Source of the DNA: HK1 sp965202875
Lineage (GTDB): Bacteria; Pseudomonadota; Gammaproteobacteria; HK1
Direction of reading: 5' to 3'
Length of the DNA: 64,000 nt
Assembly (NCBI GenBank): GCA_965202875.1
Contig: OZ241870.1
Coordinates: 5,332,001-5,396,000, forward strand
Part shown: positions 17,312 through 24,912 of the stretch, in pieces
Position numbering within the stretch: position 1 is the first letter of the stretch
How the letters are laid out: each line of letters opens with the position of its first letter
The notes under the pieces: generated by a model
Databases searched by the model: none
Seen by the model: only the letters and a program-made list of their open reading frames with translations
What the model was told of the DNA's origin: nothing
Program-made: the position numbers and the translations under genes

Positions 17312-18676
17312 ATGCTCAGCAACTCCCGCATCGAAGCCGCTTACCGCGAACACACCCGCCGCTCCGCCGCCTTGGCCAGGGAAGCGCAGGAGCTGTTCCC
17401 GAGCGGGATCACCCACGACGGCCGCAGGCTGAACCCGTACACGATCTACGTCGATCGCGCCGAGGGTCCACGCAAGTGGGATGTCGACGGGAACGAGTAC
17501 GTCGACTACTTCGGGGGGCACGGTGCTCTGCTGCTCGGCCACCACCACTCCGAGATCGACCGGGCCGTCGCCGGCGCCCTCGCCCGCGGCACCCATTTCG
17601 GGGCCAGCCACGAAGGGGAGGTCCGCTGGGCGCAGGCGGTCAAGGCGCTGGTGCCGTCCACGGAGCGCGTCCGGTTCACGGCCTCCGGGACCGAGGCCAC
17701 CCATCTTGCGCTCCGCGTCGCCCGCGCCGCCACCGGCCGGCGCAAGGTGGTGCGCTTTCGGACCCACTTCCACGGCTGGCACGACCACATGGCCCACGGC
17801 TTCGCCTCCCATTTCGACGGGACTCCGACCCCCGGCGTCCTGGAGGGAGTCGCGGGGAGCGTGATCCTGCTCGATCCGGACGACGAGTCCGCGATGCGCG
17901 AGACCTTCGCGCAGGATCCGGACATCGCGGCGGTGATTCTGGAGCCCACCGGGGCGAGCTTCGGGCTCGTGCCCGTCCGGCCCTCGTTTCTCGAAGCGTT
18001 GCGCGAAGCGAGCGAGGCGGCCGGTGCGGTGCTCGTCTTCGACGAAGTGGTGACCGGCTTCCGGGTCTCGCCGGGCGGCGCCCAGGGCGAGTTCGGCATC
18101 CTCCCCGACCTCAGTACCTTCGCCAAGATCCTGGCCGGCGGACTCCCCGGGGGTGCGCTCGGGGGGCGCAAGGATCTGCTCGACTGCCTCGACTTCGAGG
18201 CGGCGGACGCGAAGGAGCGCGAAAAGATCGGCCATCAGGGAACGTACAACGCGAACCCGGTGTCCGCCGCGGCCGGCACGGAGATGCTGCGCATCGTCGG
18301 ATCGAGCGACGCCTGCGCCCGCGCCAACCGCTTCGGGGAGGCTCTCCGCGCCGCCCTGAACGCGGCCCTGATCGAGGAGGACGTCCCGTGGGCCGCGTAC
18401 GGCACGTTCTCCGGCTTCCACCTGTTCCTGAACCCCGGCCGGCGACCCATCCGTCCCGACCGCTTCGACCCCCATGCGATCCCTTACCAGGAGCTCAAGA
18501 CGAACCCGCCGGGTCTCGCCGATCGGTTCCGGCTCGCGATGCTCGTGAACGGCGTGGACCTCACGGGCTCGCCGAGCGGAACCATTTCCGCCGCGCACGG
18601 CAGCGCCGAGCTGGCCGACACGGCGGATGCGTTCCGGGAGTCGCTACGGATGCTGAAGGCCGAAGAAGCCATCTGA
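17312..18676 (+). CDS. Class III aminotransferase, glutamate-1-semialdehyde aminomutase-like
   Basis: PLP enzyme of 454 aa similar to HemL but longer, so probably a paralogue acting on another amino compound. Class III features are intact: SGTEATHLALRVARAATG, FHGWHDHM, the cofactor Asp in LVFDEVVTGFR, and the Schiff-base Lys in STFAKILAGGLPGGALGG. The start at 17312 precedes the usual N-terminal helix; a longer in-frame extension runs back through the M15 gene and is not used. The insert after the Lys (DCLDFEAADAKEREKIGHQG) and the C-terminal region differ from HemL. No tetrapyrrole genes are near. Function is best left as aminotransferase of unknown substrate. Confidence 0.85.
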   Translation: MLSNSRIEAAYREHTRRSAALAREAQELFPSGITHDGRRLNPYTIYVDRAEGPRKWDVDGNEYVDYFGGHGALLLGHHHSEIDRAVAGALARGTHFGASHEGEVRWAQAVKALVPSTERVRFTASGTEATHLALRVARAATGRRKVVRFRTHFHGWHDHMAHGFASHFDGTPTPGVLEGVAGSVILLDPDDESAMRETFAQDPDIAAVILEPTGASFGLVPVRPSFLEALREASEAAGAVLVFDEVVTGFRVSPGGAQGEFGILPDLSTFAKILAGGLPGGALGGRKDLLDCLDFEAADAKEREKIGHQGTYNANPVSAAAGTEMLRIVGSSDACARANRFGEALRAALNAALIEEDVPWAAYGTFSGFHLFLNPGRRPIRPDRFDPHAIPYQELKTNPPGLADRFRLAMLVNGVDLTGSPSGTISAAHGSAELADTADAFRESLRMLKAEEAI

Positions 18677-18839
18677 GAGAAGAGCGGCCGGCTCCTGCAA
18701 GGCGCGCCCCGTCCGTCTTCATCCGCCGCGAGGGACCCGGAACCGGATCATGCCCGGCGCGCTGCCGCCGGGGGTCGTCGCGCCCGCGAAGCACGGCGCC
18801 GCCTCCCGGCCCAACCGGCCGCCGCTCGGGGACGGGGCG

Positions 18840-19814
18840 CTACCTCCGGCCCACGCCACCGGAATCGCTCGACCTGACCTCGCTCAACAGCCATTCGCGA
18901 AAGTTTCTGGCGGCGCCTGACAGGCGTTGCGCACTCTGGTAGGCGAGATAGTAGGCCTCGCTGCTGGGAAGGCCGGCCCTGTCGAGACAAGGTTCGAGAC
19001 CGATCTGCGCGACCAGGCGATCCGTCGTCGGCGCGCGGGCGAGCGCTGCGCCGTACCCCGCCGCCGCCATGAACAGGGCGATCTCGGTGGTGTCGGCGAA
19101 GCAGATCTGGTGGGAGGGGATCTCATCGATCTGCATCGACTGCAACATCCGGGGCCAGTTGATCTGGTGGGTGGCAACCTGGATCAGCCGATGACGCAAA
19201 AGGTCGCCCGGCGTTCGAATGGAACGGGCGACGGCCGCGGAGGCGACCGGATAGATGGTTTCGTCGAGCAGGCGGTCGCATTGCGACCAGCTTCGGTGCA
19301 CCGGACCGAACGGGATCTGCAGCTCCGACCCGGCGCGCTGGAAATCCTGATCGTGGTAGCCGCCGGTGAGGCGCAACCGGATCCGCGGAAACGATTGCGA
19401 AAAAAGCGGGAAGCCTCGGGGCCAGCCAACCGGTCGCAAACACCAGGACGCACTGCAGCGCGAGGGTATCGACCTTGTCCCTGCCGAAGAGTGAATCCGC
19501 GGTCTCCTCGACCGTGTTCAACGCCTGGCGCACGGCGGGCAGGAATGCGTGACCGGCATCGGTCAGTTCGACCTGCCGCGGACCGCGTTTGAACAGCTCC
19601 ACCCCGAATGCGTCTCAAGCGCCTTGATTTGCTGGCTGACCGCCGAGGGGCTCATGTTCAGCGTTTCGGCGGCACGCGCAAGGCTCTCGGTGCGGGCTGC
19701 CGCCTCGAACACGCGCAACCAGTTCAGGGAAGGGATGCCGCGACGCAGCCGGACCGGCGCCCAAGGGAGGTTCGGGCACCTGGAGTGGCGGTCGGCCGGT
19801 GCGGTCACGCGCAT
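18840..19814 (-). pseudogene. LysR-family regulator (GcvA-like), two frameshifts
   Basis: The three reading frames join into one LysR protein. Part 1 (19814 to about 19595) has the winged helix-turn-helix: LNWLRVFEAAARTESLARAA and MSPSAVSQQIKALETHSG. Part 2 (about 19600 to 19425) continues in another frame with ELFKRGPRQVELTDAGHAFL and the start of the effector domain. Part 3 (about 19425 to 18840) completes the effector domain (PRIRLRLTGGYHDQDFQRAG, DETIYPVASAAVARSI, a C-terminal helix FREWLLSEV). Two separate frameshifts suggest real decay, though assembly error is possible. It is divergent from the desaturase/Rieske remnants and flanks a perfect inverted repeat, the normal layout of a LysR regulator and its target. 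Confidence 0.8.
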
Positions 19815-20016
19815 CGATCCGGCCGGACCGGCGCGGCGCCTCGCGTACCCGCCACGGGCACAACGGGCATTTGCATGACGTGTTCCGGATCGTGGCAGGA
19901 CATCGAGCGTCCGGCGGCGTGCGCGAGAAGCCTCGTACCGGCCGCCGCCTCGAGCAAGTCGCCGCCCCGGAGAATGCTGCGACGCATCCGGGGCTGTTTC
20001 AAGCAGCCGAGATCAA

Positions 20017-20044
20017 GTTTTTCTAAATCTGAGGATAGAAAAAC
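20017..20044. promoter_or_regulatory. Perfect 9-bp inverted repeat, probable operator
   Basis: GTTTTTCTA, a 10-nt spacer, then TAGAAAAAC: the arms are exact reverse complements. It is strikingly AT-rich in a GC-rich region and sits between the divergent LysR pseudogene and the truncated desaturase gene, 33 bp before the latter's ATG. LysR proteins bind dyads of about this size between divergent promoters. No T tract follows on either strand, so it is not a standard terminator. Confidence 0.6.
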
Positions 20045-20077
20045 GTCGTCTGGCGGCCGTTTTCGCAGCGGTTTCTG

Positions 20078-20278
20078 ATGCTGCTGGTCGCGATCGCGGC
20101 CTGGACCTGGTTCACGCCGTCACTGGAGCGCGCCGTCACCTTTCAACCCGGCTGGATGCTGGAGATCCTGTTGCGCAACCTGTGCATCGTGCTGGCGGTC
20201 GCGGGTGGCCTGCACCTGTTCCTTTTCACCTTTCGCAAACAGGCGACACCTGGGACAGTTCGACGTCGAGACCGGTGA
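20078..20278 (+). pseudogene. Truncated sterol desaturase / fatty acid hydroxylase family protein (N-terminus only)
   Basis: Sixty-six codons beginning MLLVAIAAWTWFTPSLERAV, followed by a membrane-spanning segment (MLEILLRNLCIVLAVAGGLH) and LFLFTFRKQ. This matches the N-terminal membrane region of bacterial sterol-desaturase-family di-iron membrane enzymes, which are about 300-400 aa long. The His-box region that binds iron is missing. Similarity stops at about 20240, where DNA from a Rieske gene begins in a different frame, so the downstream residues (ATPGTVRRRDR) are nonsense. An internal deletion between two neighbouring genes is the simplest explanation. Confidence 0.65.
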
Positions 20279-20360
20279 AGCCCTCGCGGGGCCCGTCTGC
20301 ATCGACCTCGAAACCTTCGAGGTCAGGAACGAATCCGGGACGCTGTACCTGAGGCTCTGA
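20250..20360 (+). pseudogene. C-terminal fragment of a Rieske [2Fe-2S] protein
   Basis: The frame reads FDVETGEALAGPVCIDLETF and then EVRNESGTLYLRL before a stop at 20358-20360. This resembles the last ~35 residues of small Rieske ferredoxins, the part directly after the CxxH cluster-binding box (typical form: FDxxTGxxLxGPxxxxLxxFxVxxxxGxxxVxL). The two cluster-binding CxH/CxxH boxes are absent, being upstream of the break. It has no start codon and joins the desaturase fragment out of frame at about 20240-20250. Confidence 0.6.
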
Positions 20361-20486
20361 AGCCGTTGCCCGTGCGGCGGCGATTCGGATCACGGTTCAA
20401 CGGCAATGGCGTCGCGGCGTGTCCCGCGATGGGCCACGGCGCGCCGCCGGAACACGGCCGGGCGGGGCAGGGGCGCACCGGTACCG

Positions 20487-21170
20487 TCACTGCTGGAAGA
20501 TCCGCTCCTCGACCGCCAGCACCGCCGCTTCGACCCGCGACCGCAGTTCGAGCTTTCTCAGGATCGACCGAACGTGCAGCTTCACCGTCCCGTCGGCGAT
20601 GCCGAGCTCGCGCGCGATGGCCTTGTTGCTGAGTCCCTCCGCGAGATGGCGGAGGATTTCGAGCTCGCGCGGCGTGAGCGAGGAGAACCGGCCCCTCTGG
20701 CCGGATTCCATCGTCTCTCCCTTGACGATCTTCGCGAGGACGCTCGTCATCTCGGGAGCGACGACCGTCTCTCCATCCACGACCGCACCGAGGGCGTCCA
20801 CGAGCCTGTCCGGCTCCATGTCCTTGAGGAGGTAGCCTCGCGCGCCCGCGCGCAGCGAGGTGACGAGATCGCGCTCGTCGCTGCTCGTGGTGAGCATCAC
20901 CACCGCGCAGCCCGGATCGTGCGCCACAAGCCGTTCGAGCACGGACAGCCCGTCGAGCTCGGGCATGCGCAGATCGAGGAGAACGACGTCGGGACCGCGC
21001 TCGGCGGCGAGGCGGCACCCCTCCTCGCCGTCGCCGACCGCCGCGCACACCTCGATGCCGCGGCGCTCCAGCAGCTCGCTCAGACCGCTGCGGAACAGCG
21101 TGTGGTCGTCGATGACCATCACCTGGAGCCGGCCGCGGCCGGTGGTGGATTCAGCGGACCCGGTGGACAT
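20487..21170 (-). CDS. NarL/FixJ-type response regulator
   Basis: Cytoplasmic transcription regulator of 227 aa. The receiver domain (residues ~15-135) has the acidic pair in VMVIDDHTLFRSG, the phospho-acceptor Asp in DVVLLDLRMPELDG, the Thr/Ser switch in MLTTSSDE and the Lys in GYLLKDM. The LuxR-type helix-turn-helix lies at the C-terminus (LTPRELEILRHLAEGLSNKA and GTVKLHVRSILRKL). Its start at 21170 overlaps the kinase gene by 20 bp, so the two are translationally coupled. It is NarL-like in sequence, but no nitrate genes lie nearby. Confidence 0.92.
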   Translation of the reverse strand: MSTGSAESTTGRGRLQVMVIDDHTLFRSGLSELLERRGIEVCAAVGDGEEGCRLAAERGPDVVLLDLRMPELDGLSVLERLVAHDPGCAVVMLTTSSDERDLVTSLRAGARGYLLKDMEPDRLVDALGAVVDGETVVAPEMTSVLAKIVKGETMESGQRGRFSSLTPRELEILRHLAEGLSNKAIARELGIADGTVKLHVRSILRKLELRSRVEAAVLAVEERIFQQ

Positions 21171-22947
21171 GGCACGGGCGTCGCCGCGGAGTGGACGTCT
21201 CTCCGATCTCCGGACCGGCACCCGCGCGCCGGGAGCGGCCGGCCGATTCAGTGTCCCCGGTGGACAGGGCAGGGGCGCCACCGGGAAGCGGGGGCGTCTC
21301 CGGCCACCGGGCCGGCTCCTGCAAGCCGGCCGCGGCCGGTGGATTCGGTGGACGAGGCGACGCGGCGACTTCGGCCGGCGCCCGGGGAAAGGTCAGGGTG
21401 ACGCGCGTGCCCTCGCCCGGTTCGCTTTCGACGGCGAGCGTGCCGCCGAGCCAGCGGGCGCGCTCGCGCATCACCGACAGGCCGATGTGCTCGCCCGGAG
21501 CGTCGCCGCAGCGCGGCGTGGAGAACCCTTCCCCGTCGTCTTCCACGAGCACCCGTACCGAGGCGGCGTCGCCACGGACAAGCACGCGCGCGAGGTTGCC
21601 GCCGCCGTGGGCGCAGGCGTTCGCAAGCGCCTCGCCCACGATGCGCACCACCTGAAGCTGCGGGCCGGCCGGAAGCTCCGGCATCTCGCCGTCGATCTGG
21701 AGGCGCACGGCCAGTGCGCTCCGGGCGGTGCAGCGCGCGGCCGTCTCCTCCAGCGCGGTGCGCAGATCGCGCCCGCCGACCGGCGCCCGGAAGCCGGCGA
21801 TCAGCTCGCGCAGTTCGACGTTCGCGGCGTCGAGCGTCGTCCGGATCCGTGCGAGCTCCCGGGAGGCGCGGCCGGCGCCGGCCCCGGCGAGGGAGTCGGC
21901 GAGCATGTCCGCCTGCAGGCGCAGGCTCGCAATGGTCTGGGCCAGGGAGTCGTGCAGCTCGTACGCGATGGCCGCGCGCTCGCGCACGATCGACAGCCTC
22001 TTCGACTCGTCATCGGTCCGCGCCTTGGCGATCGACATGCCCAGATGGCGGCCGACGCTCAGCAGCAGCCGACGCCGCCCACCCGGCTCGGCAGAGGGCG
22101 CGGCAGGCCCGGACGATTCGGTGAACAGGCAGATGAGGCCGAGATTCACCCCCTTGTGATCGAGCGGAACCGGGATCACGCCGGCGCCGGCCTCGCCAAG
22201 GGCAGGAGGCGATACGTCGGTGCGCTCGCCGGCACCGCCCGCATCGGGCTCGAATCCTTCAGGGCACTCGCCGATGCGCACCGCCACGGAGGTCTCGCCG
22301 GCCGCGTCGCGCAGGCAGACCATCGCGCCGCGGGCCCCGACCATCTCCGTCATCGACTCCGCCGAGACCCGGAGGATCTCGTCGATCGAGTCGAGCCGAT
22401 GGATCGACGCAGCGACTTCGTACAGCAGCTCCAGCGAGGCGTTCTTCTCCCGCAGCCGCTCCGTCTGGCGGCACACCACGTCGTCCATGTCGTTCGCGAG
22501 CCGTTCGAGCGCCTCGGACAGGCGGTTGATGTGGAACGCGAGCTTGCGGTACGCGCCGCCCTTCCCCCGTGCCGGCACCCGGGTGGAAAAATCCCCCGAG
22601 CACATCCCCAGTGCCCAGGTGTAGAGCTCGGAGAGCGGGGCGTGGAGGTCGCGGCGCACCCTGTGCATCGCGACGCACGCCATCGCCGCCGCGAGCGCGA
22701 CGGCGACGAGGAGCACCGTCAAGGCCACGCCGGCCGGCGCCGCTCCCCGATACCACGCCGCCGCCGCGCCCGCGGCGACCACCAGCGCGGCGAGCAACGT
22801 TCCCATCAGCGCGTCGAGCGTGCGGGGCCCCCGCGCCGCGTCGTCGCGCGCCCAGTCGTCTGCGGGCATCACGAGCCGGTTGAACACGGTACGCGGCCCG
22901 GCCGGCAGATCCGGCCGCTCGGCGGGGTCGGCTCGCGGGGCGTTCAT
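21151..22947 (-). CDS. NarX/NarQ-like sensor histidine kinase
   Basis: Membrane kinase of 598 aa. Two hydrophobic spans (about residues 47-66 and 72-94) are separated by only a few residues, so the periplasmic nitrate-sensing domain of NarX is missing. Then follow a HAMP-like linker (HAPLSELYTWALGMCSGDFS), a GAF-like domain, the HisKA_3 box AIAYELHDSLAQTIASLRLQ with the phosphorylated His, and a HATPase domain with EALANACAHG and VEDDGEGF. After about residue 525 there is a Pro/Ala/Gly-rich tail of some 70 residues without a recognised fold. Start at 22947 was chosen where the protein-like composition begins. The partner regulator follows and overlaps it. Confidence 0.9.
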   Translation of the reverse strand: MNAPRADPAERPDLPAGPRTVFNRLVMPADDWARDDAARGPRTLDALMGTLLAALVVAAGAAAAWYRGAAPAGVALTVLLVAVALAAAMACVAMHRVRRDLHAPLSELYTWALGMCSGDFSTRVPARGKGGAYRKLAFHINRLSEALERLANDMDDVVCRQTERLREKNASLELLYEVAASIHRLDSIDEILRVSAESMTEMVGARGAMVCLRDAAGETSVAVRIGECPEGFEPDAGGAGERTDVSPPALGEAGAGVIPVPLDHKGVNLGLICLFTESSGPAAPSAEPGGRRRLLLSVGRHLGMSIAKARTDDESKRLSIVRERAAIAYELHDSLAQTIASLRLQADMLADSLAGAGAGRASRELARIRTTLDAANVELRELIAGFRAPVGGRDLRTALEETAARCTARSALAVRLQIDGEMPELPAGPQLQVVRIVGEALANACAHGGGNLARVLVRGDAASVRVLVEDDGEGFSTPRCGDAPGEHIGLSVMRERARWLGGTLAVESEPGEGTRVTLTFPRAPAEVAASPRPPNPPAAAGLQEPARWPETPPLPGGAPALSTGDTESAGRSRRAGAGPEIGETSTPRRRPCHVHRVR

Positions 22948-23330
22948 TCGGTGGGCGATGGCGTGTCGTGGTCCGGCCCGGCATTGTAGCCGCTCCGCGC
23001 TCCTCTGAATCGGCGCTGGAAGACGGCCGGGGTCCTGTCGTGCGCCCCCATGGGTCGTCGAAAGCCACGGGGATGAGCGCCGACGTCGGTGGGTCCGGAG
23101 CGAGGACGACGAGAGGCCCTTTCCCGGAGGAGGAAGGGGGGGACCGGAGCCTGGCCGGCGAAGGTGCGCCTTCAGGACGATGCGGCGCACAAGGGGTGAT
23201 CCCGAAGGGGTGATCCGGGGGGCATCCGCCCGAATCGCGCCGACGTTCTCTTATGATACGGCGTGCCGTGCGCCGCGCTCCCCGAAAGCCGCCGCGCGGC
23301 CCCGTTCGCTGCCCGAGACCTCGCCCGCCC
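22948..23330. other. Divergent intergenic region between the kinase and the ExbB/MotA-like gene
   Basis: No coding frame is convincing. A tandem pair AAGGGGTGATCC occurs at 23191-23202 and 23205-23216, one copy every 14 bp. A TATGAT at 23252-23257 could serve as a -10 box for the rightward cluster, but no matching -35 was found. The pair lies about 40 bp upstream of that box, a plausible activator site. Confidence 0.4.
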
Positions 23331-24386
23331 ATGTCCATGCGAATCACACTGGTTCTCCATCTCCTGCTCCTCGCACTCGTCGCGGTCAACGCGGCCTACG
23401 TGCTCGACTGGCCGCCGTGGACGGCCGCGGTCCCGATCGCGGCGGCGGCCGGCGCGCTGGCGGTGGCGGGACGCACCGCCGCGCCCGGCCGCCGCCGTGC
23501 GCTCCTCGCCTGCCTGCGGGGGCTCGGCACCCTCGGCCTCGTGGTGGTGGCGGGCATCCTCGTGGCGCCGGCGTGGGAGGTGATCGGCGCCGGCGCCGGC
23601 GTCTCCGGCGCGGGCCGCATGGCGCCGATGTTCGTCGCCGCGCTCGCGCTCTACGGTGCACACCTCGGGATCGACGCCGCGCTCTCCGGCACCGGCGGGG
23701 AGGATCTGGAGCGGCTCGCGAGCCTGCTCTCCGGTCCGCGCCTGCTGCCCGCCTTCATCACCGCGCTCCTGCTGAGCGCGGGCTTCATTCTTGCGCTGGA
23801 ATGGATTGCCCGCGGGGTCGAGGACGCGCAGGTCGTCACCCACCGCTTTCTCGAACGCGGGATCATCCCGCCGATCACCGTGCTGCTGTTCTTCTGGGGG
23901 CTGCTGCTCCTCCTCGGCAAGCAGTGGAACGGCTGGTATCTCCGCAGCGCCCTGCGGCGCTGGCGCAGGGGGGAGCCGGGGGGAGCGGCGGCGCCGGTGG
24001 TCGCGAGCCTGGAGGCGCTGGGCGCCGGAACCGCGCGGCTGGAGGAGAGCCTCGCGCTGCTGTGGCGCCGGTACGAGGAATCCTACCTTCTGCCCCGCTA
24101 CATCAGTTGGTCGGTGCCGATCCTGGGGTTCATCGGCACCGTGCTCGGCATCTCGCTCGCCGCCGACGGGATCCGCCGGATCATCGCCTCCGACACCGGG
24201 CTGTCCGGCCTCTCCGGCGATCTGAGCGGGGCCATCGCGCCCCTCGGGATCGCCTTCGACACGACCCTCGTCGCCCTGTCCCTGAGCGTGGTGCTGACGC
24301 TGTTCCTCTCCCTCGTCCAGCGCGGGGAGGAGCGCATCCTGAGCGCGATCGAGTGGGAAGCGCGGGGGGCGCACCGTGGCGGATGA
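23331..24386 (+). CDS. MotA/TolQ/ExbB family proton-channel protein
   Basis: Inner-membrane protein of 351 aa with about seven or eight hydrophobic spans, more than the three or four of ExbB, TolQ and MotA. The C-terminal third is the conserved channel domain: RYISWSVPILGFIGTVLGIS, a short amphipathic stretch, then GAIAPLGIAFDTTLVALSLS, ending in a cytoplasmic helix. A large N-terminal membrane region (residues 1-200) has no assignment. A cytoplasmic part (about 200-250) is charged. Start at 23331 (or 23337) skips an Arg/Pro-rich in-frame extension. The gene overlaps the next by 11 bp. Members of this family convert proton motive force into movement of partner proteins with one membrane span, and two such partners follow. 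Confidence 0.85.
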   Translation: MSMRITLVLHLLLLALVAVNAAYVLDWPPWTAAVPIAAAAGALAVAGRTAAPGRRRALLACLRGLGTLGLVVVAGILVAPAWEVIGAGAGVSGAGRMAPMFVAALALYGAHLGIDAALSGTGGEDLERLASLLSGPRLLPAFITALLLSAGFILALEWIARGVEDAQVVTHRFLERGIIPPITVLLFFWGLLLLLGKQWNGWYLRSALRRWRRGEPGGAAAPVVASLEALGAGTARLEESLALLWRRYEESYLLPRYISWSVPILGFIGTVLGISLAADGIRRIIASDTGLSGLSGDLSGAIAPLGIAFDTTLVALSLSVVLTLFLSLVQRGEERILSAIEWEARGAHRGG

Positions 24387-24912
24387 GGACCGGCGCGGCC
24401 CGCTCTCCGCCCTCGCCCGCCAGGAGGAGAACAACGCGCCGATGATGGCGATCTTCGGCGGCATGTTCGCGCTGATGCTCGTCTTCGTCCTGCTGGTCAA
24501 CCTCTTCTCGAGCGAGGCGGTGCGCGAACGCCTGGAGCGGACCTCCGAGCACGGCCTCCACCGGATCGAGCGCATGGACGGCGGGGCGGGCTACGTGGTG
24601 ATCGTCTTTCCGGGGACGCTGCGCATCGTGGAGACCGGCGCGGGGGCGCCGGCCGGAGCGATCTGCGCGCCGGGCAGCGCCTTCGTCGACTATGTGCGGC
24701 GCGTCTATGCCGAGGATCGGGACCAGATCGTGTTCTTCATCCTGGAGGGAAGCATCGGGACGATGTTCGAGGCGCGCGAATGCCTGCGCGGCATGTGGCC
24801 GGACCGGACGCTGACCATCGGCTGGGTCATCGCGGACGACGAGCTCCTGAAGTCCGTCTCCCTCGACGACATCCCGGCGTACATCCGCGACTACGCCGGA
24901 GAGCCGCCGTGA
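24376..24912 (+). CDS. Single-span membrane protein, probable partner of the ExbB/MotA-like channel
   Basis: Protein of 178 aa starting with GTG inside the channel gene. After a ~20-residue cytoplasmic N-terminus there is one membrane span (MMAIFGGMFALMLVFVLLVN, about residues 22-41), then an alpha/beta-looking periplasmic part with QIVFFILEGSIGTMFEA and TLTIGWVIADDELL. Topology equals that of ExbD, TolR and MotB. The conserved Asp near the start of the span in those proteins is not obvious here; Asn19-Asn20 lie at that place. The overlap at both ends (11 bp with the channel gene, 4 bp with the next) argues for a shared complex. No known domain was recognised beyond this. Confidence 0.7.
   Translation: MADEDRRGPLSALARQEENNAPMMAIFGGMFALMLVFVLLVNLFSSEAVRERLERTSEHGLHRIERMDGGAGYVVIVFPGTLRIVETGAGAPAGAICAPGSAFVDYVRRVYAEDRDQIVFFILEGSIGTMFEARECLRGMWPDRTLTIGWVIADDELLKSVSLDDIPAYIRDYAGEPP

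Noticed and set aside
17312..18676. Assigning this gene as hemL
   Set aside because: It is longer than HemL, differs after the active-site Lys and at the C-terminus, and has no tetrapyrrole neighbours.
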